Shown: piece by piece, positions 54,161-61,332 of the stretch | How the letters are laid out: each line of letters opens with the position of its first letter | Numbering within the stretch: the first letter of the stretch is position 1 | IMG/VR virus record: IMGVR_UViG_3300046167_000733 | Location: 43,777-107,776 of that record | DNA from: a virus | Length of the DNA stretch: 64,000 nucleotides | Strand: one strand, 5' to 3' | The notes under the pieces: generated by a model | Seen by the model: the letters and a program-made list of their open reading frames with translations, nothing else | What the model was told of the DNA's origin: nothing | The model's database searches: none | Position numbers and translations under genes: made by a program

Positions 54161-55471
54161 ATGCAACAATCATACGACAGACTAATAGAAAAGTGGGCAC
54201 CAGTCCTAGACGAAGGCGTGGCAATCAAAGACCACCACAAACGTCAAGTTACTGCCGCTATTCTAGAAAACCAAGAGCGTGCTTTACAAGAAGAGCGTTC
54301 AGCACTTAGCGGATTCTTAACAGAGAATGCCGCCGCACCAGGAAACTCCACATCAGGCGTTTCAAACTTTGACCCAGTATTAATCTCATTAGTACGACGT
54401 TCAATGCCTAACCTAATCGCATACGACGTATGTGGTGTTCAACCAATGAACGGACCAACTGGTCTTATCTTTGCTATGAAAGCAAGATATGGTAAAGGCG
54501 CAACAGGTTCAAGAGAAGCACTATTCAACGAAGCAGAAACACGTTTCGGTGGTGATTCAGGTGGAACACATGACTCAGACAACGCATCTGGTTTCAATGG
54601 TATTGATTCAGAAGGCGCACGTCTAACTGCACTAGGTGCAGGTGGTATGCCAACTGCTGATGCTGAAGCATTAGGCGCAACAGGCGGTTCTGCTTTCAAC
54701 GAAATGGGTTTCACCATTGAGAAGCAAACTGTTACTGCTAAGTCCCGTGCATTAAAGGCAGAGTATTCATTAGAACTTGCTCAAGACCTTAAAGCAATCC
54801 ACGGTCTAGATGCTGAAACAGAGTTAGCAAACATATTGTCAACTGAAATCCTCGCTGAAATCAACCGCGAAGTTATCAGAACAATTAACTCACAAGCAAA
54901 AACTGGTGCACAACAGTCAAACGTAACTGCTAAAGGTATATTCAATATGTCTGCAGATACAGATGGACGTTGGAGTGCAGAGAAGTTCAAAGGTCTCGGA
55001 GTACACATCGACAGAGAAGCAAACGTTATTGCTAAAGAAACTCGTCGTGGTAAAGGTAACATCGTAATCTGTTCATCAGACGTTGCTACTGCTCTCGCCG
55101 CCGCAGGAACTCTTGACTATTCACCTGCTCTTGCATCAACCCTACAGGTAGATGACACAGGTAACACTTTTGCAGGTGTATTAAACGGACGTATCAAAGT
55201 ATACATAGACCCATATGCAAGCACAGACTACATCACTGTAGGTTATAAGGGTTCAAACCCATATGACTCAGGCGTATTCTATTGCCCATATGTACCGTTA
55301 CAAATGGTTAAAGCAGTGTCTGAAAATTCATTCGCTCCGAAAATCGGGTTCAAAACTCGTTACGGCATGGCGTCTAACCCATTCGTAGGTGCCGCACCTT
55401 CAGATGGTTTGGCAACAGTCAAAACTAACCAGTACTACAGAATCTCAAAAGTGACTAACATCCTTACATAG
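54161..55471 (+). CDS. 23: Major capsid protein gp23
   Basis: The 436-residue product is the T4-type HK97-fold capsid protein (T4 gp23: 521 residues). Landmarks are SLVRRSMPNLIAYDVCGVQP, MNGPTGLIFAMKARYG, EKQTVTAKSRALKAEYSLEL, AQDLKAIHGLDAETELANIL and FAPKIGFKTRYGMASNPFV. A processing site for gp21 is likely after Glu55 in SGFLTENAAAPG. AAGGAAG precedes the ATG, and a strong terminator follows. gp24 is not present in the window. Confidence 0.96.
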   Translation: MQQSYDRLIEKWAPVLDEGVAIKDHHKRQVTAAILENQERALQEERSALSGFLTENAAAPGNSTSGVSNFDPVLISLVRRSMPNLIAYDVCGVQPMNGPTGLIFAMKARYGKGATGSREALFNEAETRFGGDSGGTHDSDNASGFNGIDSEGARLTALGAGGMPTADAEALGATGGSAFNEMGFTIEKQTVTAKSRALKAEYSLELAQDLKAIHGLDAETELANILSTEILAEINREVIRTINSQAKTGAQQSNVTAKGIFNMSADTDGRWSAEKFKGLGVHIDREANVIAKETRRGKGNIVICSSDVATALAAAGTLDYSPALASTLQVDDTGNTFAGVLNGRIKVYIDPYASTDYITVGYKGSNPYDSGVFYCPYVPLQMVKAVSENSFAPKIGFKTRYGMASNPFVGAAPSDGLATVKTNQYYRISKVTNILT

Positions 55472-55516
55472 ATTACTGTTAAAAAAATGAGAGTTGGGTT
55501 AACCAACCAGTTTTTA

Positions 55517-55542
55517 GGGAGACTTCGGTCTCCCTTTTTTTT
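55517..55542 (+). terminator. Rho-independent terminator after gp23
   Basis: GGGAGAC-TTCG-GTCTCCC is followed by eight T. The UUCG tetraloop makes this a very stable hairpin. The stem is identical to that of the gp32 terminator. It separates the late capsid unit from the early genes that follow. Confidence 0.93.
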
Positions 55543-55577
55543 GTCTAAAAATAAATGAAAAAAAGTGAAAAAAGTAC

Positions 55578-55606
55578 TTGACATTCTCTGTTTTATATGG
55601 TACTGT
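55578..55606 (+). promoter_or_regulatory. Sigma70-type early promoter
   Basis: TTGACA (55578-55583), 17 bases ending in TGG, and TACTGT (55601-55606). It lies in the gap after the gp23 terminator and reads into the gene at 55632. A near copy lies 359 bases downstream. Confidence 0.75.
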
Positions 55607-55631
55607 AAGACATAATAAGAAAGGAAATATT

Positions 55632-55928
55632 ATGAAAGTAAATAGAAAAGATATCGAGAACAGGAAAATGACAAGAGAGTTTTTTGATTATGTTCTTAGT
55701 TTCTATGGTAAAGGTGGTCTTTATGACTTCGGTGCCAAGTTAGATGATGTAATCACTGCAACGCAGATTTACCTCAACAAAATCTTGACGAATAAAAATA
55801 AGTTTTATACTTGGGGTGATGGCGATAGTCTTGACCGCGAAAGAGTTCGTGACATCTTGTTAGATGAAGACATCTTCGGTTACGAGTGGAAAACAAATGC
55901 TAAACTTCACTTAGACTTAACAAACTAA
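55632..55928 (+). CDS. Small early protein, 98 aa
   Basis: I do not recognise this protein. It starts MKVNRKDIENRKMTREFFDY, with a GKGGLYDFGAKLDDVITATQ middle and a C-terminal half with DGDSLDRERVRDILLDEDIF. The ATG at 55632 follows GAAAGGAAAT at normal distance; the open frame from 55578 would start in the promoter itself. Two promoters with near-identical leaders flank it, so this and the next gene may be a locally duplicated regulatory arrangement. Confidence 0.65.
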   Translation: MKVNRKDIENRKMTREFFDYVLSFYGKGGLYDFGAKLDDVITATQIYLNKILTNKNKFYTWGDGDSLDRERVRDILLDEDIFGYEWKTNAKLHLDLTN

Positions 55929-55936
55929 AAAAGTGC

Positions 55937-55965
55937 TTGACATTCTCTGTCAAGTATGGTACGGT
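55937..55965 (+). promoter_or_regulatory. Sigma70-type early promoter with inverted repeat
   Basis: TTGACA (55937-55942), 17 bases ending in TGG, and TACGGT (55960-55965). The -35 lies in a perfect dyad CTTGACATTCTCTGTCAAG (55936-55954) that could be an operator. Confidence 0.7.
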
Positions 55966-55996
55966 AACACATAATAGAGAAAAGGAAAAAAATATT

Positions 55997-56220
55997 ATGA
56001 AAACGAAACTTACGAATATGTAGAAGAACCTACACTTGAAGAACAGATTGAGGCATCAGTCAAAGAAGGAATAACTTTAGGACTTTTTAAAGACCTTTCT
56101 GATGACCCAACTTTCTTGAAGTTCAAGGCAACAGTTGATGAGATAGAAAATACCTCTAGAGACGAACGCATTGCGGACATCGAGGATTCTTATGAAGAGT
56201 TCTTGGCAGGAGGTGCGTAA
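55997..56220 (+). CDS. Small acidic early protein, frameshifted after the start
   Basis: The ATG at 55997 gives eight codons and a stop, but the neighbouring frame is open from the same place: YENETYEYVEEPTLEEQIEA and on to 56220, ending YEEFLAGGA. Adding one A to the AAAA after the ATG gives a 75-residue protein starting MKNETYEYVEEP. AAAGGAAA precedes the ATG. The protein is acidic and not recognised. The missing A is probably a sequence error. Confidence 0.5.
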
Positions 56221-56222
56221 TA

Positions 56223-56435
56223 ATGGCATTAGTATTAGGATACACTAAAGAGAAAGAGTTCGTACAAGAATGTTTCAATACTCGTTTAGAGTTCGAAAAC
56301 AGATACCAAGAACTCGTGGAGAGATTTGGTGGACTTGACTTTGAGTTTCTAAAGGAATATGAAGTCAGTGGTTACAACTCAAAACTTATAAAAGACATGA
56401 ATACAGAAAGAAAAATCAGAAAGGAAAATGTATAA
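56223..56435 (+). CDS. Small early protein, 70 aa
   Basis: An unrecognised 70-residue protein (MALVLGYTKEKEFVQECFNT, LEFENRYQELVERFGGLDFE), mostly helical and charged. It begins two bases after the previous stop and overlaps the next ATG by one base (TAATG), so it belongs to one tight early unit read from the promoters at 55.6-55.97 kb. Confidence 0.6.
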   Translation: MALVLGYTKEKEFVQECFNTRLEFENRYQELVERFGGLDFEFLKEYEVSGYNSKLIKDMNTERKIRKENV

Positions 56436-56629
56436 TGAAAGCATATGAAGTAAAACTAAAGTTGAACACAAGGAACGAGGATTGGAAACGATTTGCAACC
56501 GCAAAGGAAGCAGTCAAGTTTATCCTAGACGAGAGACACACCGAAGGGTTCACGGTCTCTGGACGTACCTATGATGAAAAGTTCGAAGAGTTAGAATGGA
56601 TTGAGAAAGGTCGCATTGTAAATGTGTGA
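56435..56629 (+). CDS. Small early protein, 64 aa
   Basis: An unrecognised 64-residue protein (MKAYEVKLKLNTRNEDWKRF, ATAKEAVKFILDERHTEGFT, EELEWIEKGRIVNV). The alternation of a beta strand, a helix with ATAKEAVKFI and two strands suggests a small compact alpha/beta domain. AAAGGAAA precedes the start. It is coupled to the gene upstream by overlapping stop and start codons. Confidence 0.6.
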   Translation: MKAYEVKLKLNTRNEDWKRFATAKEAVKFILDERHTEGFTVSGRTYDEKFEELEWIEKGRIVNV

Positions 56630-56667
56630 CTTATTCTTGACCTATATAATTATAAATGGAGTTGATA

Positions 56668-56823
56668 ATGTTTGAGTTTTTTCTGGGATTAATGATTGGT
56701 GGTTTTGGAACCATATTGTTTGTTTTTATGACAAGTGTTGATATTGATTGTGGCGGGTATACTGCTATGACACCTGAAGAGGAAGATGAAGAGAGAGAAA
56801 TGTATCTCAGAGGTGAAGACTAA
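56668..56823 (+). CDS. Small membrane protein, 51 aa
   Basis: The N-terminal half (MFEFFLGLMIGGFGTILFVF) is a clear single transmembrane segment, and the C-terminal half is strongly acidic (MTPEEEDEEREMYLRGED). GGAG lies six bases before the ATG, and the TAA overlaps the ATG of the cupin gene (TAATG). The family is unknown. A small early inner-membrane protein is the best description. Confidence 0.6.
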   Translation: MFEFFLGLMIGGFGTILFVFMTSVDIDCGGYTAMTPEEEDEEREMYLRGED

Positions 56824-57179
56824 TGGGAACTAAGGCAGGAAAGATTTGGGGAAACACAGAACTGATACACGCAAATGGTGTATTAGAGTTTCATCGTATC
56901 AACTTCAAAAAGGGATACAAGTGTTCCGAACATTTACACAAACATAAATGGAATGGTTTCTTTGTTGAGAGTGGAACTATGATTGTTCGTGTATGGCAAG
57001 ACGGAGAACAGGATGGTCTTGTTGATGAAACAATACTAACTGCAGGAGACTTCTGTCAGGTAAAACCTGGAAAGATACATCAGTTTGAAGGTGTTCAAGA
57101 TGGTGTTGCGTTTGAACTCTACTGGGCAGAGTTTGCTCATGATGATATTGAAAGAAGAACTATAGGGACTTCTATTTAA
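56823..57179 (+). CDS. Cupin-fold protein
   Basis: This 118-residue protein has a single cupin barrel: a metal-site region EHLHKHKWNGFFVESGTMIV (His residues at about 38, 40 and 42 plus Glu), then TILTAGDFCQVKPGKIHQFE with the second-motif His, and FELYWAEF at the end. Cupins bind metal ions or small ligands and range from isomerases to sensors; no substrate can be read from the sequence. It is the last gene of the early unit from 55.6 kb and converges on a minus-strand late gene, overlapping it by eight bases. Confidence 0.75.
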   Translation: MGTKAGKIWGNTELIHANGVLEFHRINFKKGYKCSEHLHKHKWNGFFVESGTMIVRVWQDGEQDGLVDETILTAGDFCQVKPGKIHQFEGVQDGVAFELYWAEFAHDDIERRTIGTSI

Positions 57180-57708
57180 TCTCGAACTCAGAGAAAGCAA
57201 AGGAAGCACTGAAAGTTAGATACGATGCATCACCTGATGTAGAGTTAAATGTTATTGCACCTAAGTCAGTAGGAATACAATCTCTATATGTTATTTGTCT
57301 TATTGAGTTATTGTGACTTGAAAGGATAGACAAGGTTATATCAGAATATGTTGGTATTGCGGTTCTTCTTTTTTCTGCAGATATTTGACCCACGTTCACA
57401 CCACGTTGCATCCAATCAAACATCTCTCTATAGGAAGTCATATTTTCGTCAAGGAGAATACTGAACTCGACAGAACCAAATGTTATTTTGTCACCAACCA
57501 AAGGAACAGAAGATAATCGTCTTACAGAAAGGGGAACAGAGTTAACTGCCATAGAAGGGTGAGATACCTCTTGAACAAAATACTCTAGATTGGGATATCG
57601 TGTTCTATCAATACTAATACGGAAACCCGTAGGTTGTAAGTAGTTCACATTAGATGTAAGTTCTACATCTTTCAATTGAGTTTTAAGTGTTGCAGTATTC
57701 TGTGGCAT
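57172..57708 (-). CDS. Tail-tube-like late protein of unknown role
   Basis: The 178-residue product has the tube-type layout: NYLQPTGFRISIDRTRYPNL, EYFVQEVSHPSMAVNSVPLS, VGDKITFGSVEFSILLDENM, TSYREMFDWMQRGVN and a late DCIPTDLGAITFNSTSG plus LTFSASFAFSEFEI. This parallels gp19 and gp54 closely in order of strands. It lies alone on the minus strand among early plus-strand genes, with its own late box. It may be a second tube or tube-end protein such as a gp3 or gp54 counterpart; which one is not clear. Confidence 0.6.
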   Translation of the reverse strand: MPQNTATLKTQLKDVELTSNVNYLQPTGFRISIDRTRYPNLEYFVQEVSHPSMAVNSVPLSVRRLSSVPLVGDKITFGSVEFSILLDENMTSYREMFDWMQRGVNVGQISAEKRRTAIPTYSDITLSILSSHNNSIRQITYRDCIPTDLGAITFNSTSGDASYLTFSASFAFSEFEIK

Positions 57709-57732
57709 TTTAGTTCCTATATCTTCTACTTC

Positions 57733-57740
57733 TATTTATA
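57733..57740 (-). promoter_or_regulatory. T4-type late promoter box for the minus-strand tube-like gene
   Basis: The minus strand reads TATAAATAG 24 bases before the ATG at 57708, with AGGA in the leader. It marks this isolated gene as late, although its neighbours are early. Confidence 0.75.
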
Positions 57741-57791
57741 TAGAAAATACAGAGATAATTAAAATATATATAGTAACATAAGGAATATATT

Positions 57792-58241
57792 ATGATAAAT
57801 TTAGAATCCATATTGGCAGAGTGGAAAGAGGACTCCCTTATAAAGGAGGGTCAACTTGACAAGAATAGTATGGACACTCCCAAGATGCATGCCAAGTATC
57901 TTGAGTATCTATCCCTAACCAAACTACGATTGAAGAAGGCAGAGTTTTCTCAGAAGTCTCTGTTGAAAGATAAGTGGTTATGGTACAACGGGAAGATGGA
58001 CGAAGAGACTATGAGGTCAAAGAACTGGTCACCCGACCCGTTCAATGGACTCAAAGTATTGAAGGGTGACCTAGAGAAATACTACTACGATGCAGACCAA
58101 GAGATACAGGACAGCGAGATACGCATTCAGTATCTAAAAACTATTGTTGAAACCCTTGAGAGTATCATGAATAATCTCAACTGGAGACACACCACGATTG
58201 GTAACATCATCAAGATAAGACAACTTGAGGCAGGATACTAA
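57792..58241 (+). CDS. uvsY: Recombination mediator UvsY
   Basis: This 149-residue protein fits UvsY (T4: 137 residues), which loads the UvsX recombinase on gp32-coated DNA. Landmarks are LESILAEWKEDSLI, MHAKYLEYLSLTKLRLKKAE, LLKDKWLWYNGKMDEETM, LKVLKGDLEKYYYDADQEIQ and the basic C-terminus with NNLNWRHTTIGNIIKIRQLE. It is followed by a small gene and uvsW, a usual association. UvsX itself is not in the window. The stop overlaps the next start (TAATG). Confidence 0.82.
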   Translation: MINLESILAEWKEDSLIKEGQLDKNSMDTPKMHAKYLEYLSLTKLRLKKAEFSQKSLLKDKWLWYNGKMDEETMRSKNWSPDPFNGLKVLKGDLEKYYYDADQEIQDSEIRIQYLKTIVETLESIMNNLNWRHTTIGNIIKIRQLEAGY

Positions 58242-58429
58242 TGAGTGTTGAAAAGAACGCAAAGGCATTCGCAGAAGAAAGAGTTAACTTCCTTATAGAT
58301 AATAACTACATTGATAAAAATCGACGTGAAGAAGTATTCGAATCGTTAAGATATAAGTTTATAGAAGAAGATGCCAGAGACAAAGAATACATTGCCAAAC
58401 ACAATAACCGTAGGACTCAAGAATCATAG
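58241..58429 (+). CDS. Small protein between uvsY and uvsW
   Basis: This 62-residue charged helical protein (MSVEKNAKAFAEERVNFLID, NNYIDKNRREEVFESLRYKF) is not recognised. It overlaps uvsY by one base and uvsW by 59 bases, so all three are translated together. A role in recombination is suggested only by this packing. Confidence 0.6.
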   Translation: MSVEKNAKAFAEERVNFLIDNNYIDKNRREEVFESLRYKFIEEDARDKEYIAKHNNRRTQES

Positions 58430-59871
58430 TATGATGTTGGTTGATGCGGAGGCGCATCAGATACCAGAACTACGAGAATACTTTTCTTTCTTTGTACCCA
58501 ACTATAGATATGTCCCTGCCTACAAGAACAAAAAGTGGGATGGCAAAATCAAGTTATTCAATCAGGTCACGCGCGAACTCAATGTGGGTTTGTATGAACA
58601 CTTGCGTAAGTTTTGTAGTGACCGAATGTATCCCCTACGATTACAGGAGACCGACTATGGACATCCTGCTCAGAGAAATAAAGTAGACCACCAAACCCTT
58701 GTGAAGTTTCAAGAGAGTTTGAAGTTACCCTTTCCCCTACGCGATTATCAGTACGAAGCAGTGTCACACGGCATCGAGAAAAAACGCGCGATTTTATTAT
58801 CCCCTACAGGTTCGGGTAAATCCTTTATCTGTTATAATCTGATACAATGGTACATGGATAACTATGGCGACAAACAGATACTGATTGTTGTTCCTACAAC
58901 AAGTCTAGTCGAACAACTCTATAAAGACTTTGATGAGTATGGATTTGATGTAGAAGAGAATGTGCATCGTATCTATAGTGGTAAGGATAAGAATACCGAC
59001 AAACCTATTATCATATCAACGTGGCAATCTATTTACAAGTTTAGTCGAGAATGGTACGAGAACTTTGGTTGCGTAGTAGGTGATGAGGTACATCTCTTCA
59101 AGGCAAAGTCTCTTTCGGGTATTATGAATAAGTGTGTGAATGCTGAATATAGATTTGGTATGACAGGTACACTCGATGGAACCTGCAACAAATAAACTTG
59201 TGCTTGAAGGATTATTTGGTGTAACGAAAAGAGTGACGATGACCAGAGACCTACAGGAGAAAGGTACACTTGCAAAATTAGATATCTCCATTCTATTATT
59301 GAGGTATCATAATGATGTGTGCCACTGGATGAAGGGTAAGACCTATCAAGAGGAAATAGATTATATTGTCACGAATGAGAAACGCAATAGATTGATTACT
59401 AATCTAGCGGCAGACCAGAAAGGAAACTCACTGGTGTTATTTCAGTTCGTAGAAAAGCATGGTAAACCATTATTCGATATGATACGCGACAAGGTAGGCG
59501 AGAGACCCGTATATTACGTCTCAGGAGAGGTAGATGCAAAAGACAGGGAACAGATAAGGGGAATCGTAGAGAAACAAAAGAATGCTATCATTGTTGCGTC
59601 ACTCGGTACATTCTCTACAGGTATCAACATAAGGAACCTACATAATATTATATTTGCATCTCCAAGTAAGTCTCAAGTGAAAGTGTTGCAATCTATTGGT
59701 AGGGCATTACGAATGAGTGATGATGGTAGTGTTGCTAAACTCTATGACATTGCAGATGACTTTCATGTGAAATCTCATAAGAACTTTACACTGAAACATA
59801 GTGGTGAAAGAATTAAGATATATAGTAAGGAACAGTTCCCATATAACATATTTAAAGTGGACTTAAAGTAG
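58371..59871 (+). CDS. uvsW: DNA/RNA helicase UvsW, with one frameshift
   Basis: The gene lies in two frames that meet near 59182; removing one C from AACCTG gives about 499 residues (T4 UvsW: 503). The N-terminus (QIPELREYFSFFVPNYRYVP, KWDGKIKLFN) matches UvsW's substrate-binding domain. The helicase core has Walker A in LLSPTGSGKS, the DEVH box in GDEVHLF, MTGTLDG, and in the second half YYVSGEVDAKDREQ, VASLGTFSTGINIRNLHN and VLQSIGRALR. UvsW remodels recombination intermediates and replication forks. The break is a single extra base and probably a sequence error. Confidence 0.9.
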
Positions 59872-59885
59872 GACTAAATAATATT

Positions 59886-60353
59886 ATGAGTAAAGAGTTA
59901 TACGAAACAAAACAATTTAAACTTACATCAGGTGAGGAAGTTATTGCTGAAGTTGTCCAATGGAATATGGATGACGAGACAGAGATAGTTGTCCGTAAGG
60001 CAATGAAACTTGTCATGGGTGAAACTGAAGGTGGTAGTTATAGATATTATTCCTTTCGACCTTGGATGGTATATCAAGAAAACTTACAGGACTTTATTAT
60101 ATTGAACGCGGCACATATTGTTGGTATTGCTCAACCTGTTGATTCTATATTGATACAATATGAAGAAGCACTTATTAGTATGCAAGAAATGTTTGAGAGT
60201 AGAGAAACCCAAGCAACCGTAACAGGTAATGGTGATGTGAATGAACTGACCCAGAAGTTAAGAGAACATTTAAAGGACATTGAAGAAGCAAATGATGATG
60301 AAGGAAACGACGACAATGTGCTTCCATTTATAGACCCAAAGACATTACATTAA
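59886..60353 (+). CDS. Conserved phage protein with Sm-like N-terminal domain
   Basis: This 155-residue protein begins KQFKLTSGEEVIAEVVQWNM, then IVVRKAMKLVMGETEGG and YYSFRPWMVYQENLQDFIIL. I know this pattern from marine T4-like phages; it resembles a small Sm-like beta-barrel, but no function is established. The C-terminal third is Glu/Asp-rich (KDIEEANDDEGNDDNV). It lies between uvsW and gp55, and its stop is followed directly by repeat copy 2 with an antisense promoter pointing into it. Confidence 0.65.
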   Translation: MSKELYETKQFKLTSGEEVIAEVVQWNMDDETEIVVRKAMKLVMGETEGGSYRYYSFRPWMVYQENLQDFIILNAAHIVGIAQPVDSILIQYEEALISMQEMFESRETQATVTGNGDVNELTQKLREHLKDIEEANDDEGNDDNVLPFIDPKTLH

Positions 60354-60426
60354 ATATGTATATCCAACCTTCCCTAAAGAGTACTTTAAGTATACCATAC
60401 TTTTCAGAATATGTCAAGCATAAAAT
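60354..60426. repeat. Intergenic repeat, copy 2
   Basis: Bases 60354-60404 are identical to 32901-32951, followed at the same distance by TGTCAAGCATAAAAT (60412-60426). The repeat starts on the base after the upstream stop codon. It ends 17 bases before the TTGACT of the gp55 promoter. Confidence 0.9.
60389..60417 (-). promoter_or_regulatory. Antisense sigma70-type promoter inside repeat copy 2
   Basis: On the minus strand, TTGACA (60412-60417), 17 bases ending TGG, and TATACT (60389-60394). Seven spacer bases differ from copy 1, yet both boxes and the spacing are kept. It is divergent from the gp55 promoter. Confidence 0.65.
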
Positions 60427-60442
60427 GAAAATAAATATTTGC

Positions 60443-60471
60443 TTGACTTCTGCACCCCGTTGTGATAGAAT
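60443..60471 (+). promoter_or_regulatory. Sigma70-type early promoter for gp55
   Basis: TTGACT (60443-60448), 17 bases ending in TGA, and TAGAAT (60466-60471), 36 bases before the gp55 ATG. Confidence 0.8.
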
Positions 60472-60507
60472 AGTAGGTATAGAAATAAAACTATAACAGG
60501 AATTAAA

Positions 60508-61107
60508 ATGAATAAAGTGAAACCAAGAGATAGACCACACTACGTTAATAACGCGCAGTTCTCACAAGCAGTGGTTGACTATGTTACTATATTAAATGAA
60601 GCACGCGATAAAAAGGCAAACCGACTTCCAAAGGTTCCCGACTATATCGCATCCTGTTTCCTAAAAATATCTGAAGGTCTTTCCCATAAATCAAACTTCG
60701 TGAGATACACATATAGAGAAGAGATGGTAATGGACGCAGTGGAGAACTGCCTCAAGGCGATAGAGAACTACAACCTAGAAGCGGCAACACGAACAGGTAA
60801 ACCAAATGCGTTTGCTTACTTCACACAAATATCTTGGTATGCATTCCTACGCAGAATAGCAAAGGAAAAGAAACAACAAGATATCAAAATGAAATATATC
60901 AATCAATCTGGTATTGAGAACTTTCTTGATAATGAACTTGGTGATGCTCAGAGTGCCACAGTTGCACAAGCATTCGTTGACCAACTTCGTATTCGTATTG
61001 ATGAGGTAAAGGTCAAGGATAGTGAGTGGAAAGAGATTGTAAAGAAACAACGTAAAAGACGTACAGTCAAAGTTGATAGTGACCTATCGGGGTTTATAAG
61101 TGATTGA
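60508..61107 (+). CDS. 55: Late sigma factor gp55
   Basis: The 199-residue product is the T4-type late sigma factor (T4 gp55: 185 residues), which directs host RNA polymerase to TATAAATA boxes. It has RPHYVNNAQFSQAVVDYVTI, IASCFLKISEGLSHKSNFVR, MVMDAVENCLKAIENYN and FAYFTQISWYAFLRRIAKEK, the sigma region-2-like pattern of the family. The gene has its own early promoter. Together with gp33 at 2.25 kb and the ten late boxes it gives a coherent late switch. The next gene starts inside its last codons. Confidence 0.93.
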   Translation: MNKVKPRDRPHYVNNAQFSQAVVDYVTILNEARDKKANRLPKVPDYIASCFLKISEGLSHKSNFVRYTYREEMVMDAVENCLKAIENYNLEAATRTGKPNAFAYFTQISWYAFLRRIAKEKKQQDIKMKYINQSGIENFLDNELGDAQSATVAQAFVDQLRIRIDEVKVKDSEWKEIVKKQRKRRTVKVDSDLSGFISD

Positions 61108-61282
61108 TAATTTTGTATATCACGGTAAGTCTTTGGACATTATGCATTGGAACTTACACAATCTCGGTGACGCTGAAACAAGACGAATACACAAAGACAA
61201 CGCAACCTATAATGAATGGATAGACATACAAAGAGAACTACTCGTAAGGGAGATTACGAATATGACCGAATATAATACTTGA
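61100..61282 (+). CDS. Small protein after gp55, 60 aa
   Basis: The GTG at 61100 overlaps the gp55 stop. The product (DNFVYHGKSLDIMHWNLHNL, ATYNEWIDIQRELLVREITN) is unrecognised, and likely helical in its second half. Its 3' end overlaps the promoter of gp47. The overlapping start suggests translation along with gp55. Confidence 0.5.
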   Translation: MIDNFVYHGKSLDIMHWNLHNLGDAETRRIHKDNATYNEWIDIQRELLVREITNMTEYNT

Positions 61283-61307
61283 CTTATTGTGTCAAGTGTG
61301 ATATACT
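61279..61307 (+). promoter_or_regulatory. Sigma70-type early promoter for gp47, with inverted repeat
   Basis: TTGACT (61279-61284), 17 bases ending in TGA, and TATACT (61302-61307). The -35 lies in the dyad CTTGACTTATTGTGTCAAG (61278-61296), the same geometry as at 55936-55954. Confidence 0.8.
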
Positions 61308-61332
61308 AAAGGTTATATAAGAAAGGCAAACT

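Noticed and set aside
56637-56660. TTGACC and TATAAAT before the small membrane protein gene.
   Set aside because: The boxes do not have the spacing of the early family, and TATAAATG differs from the late box at its last base.
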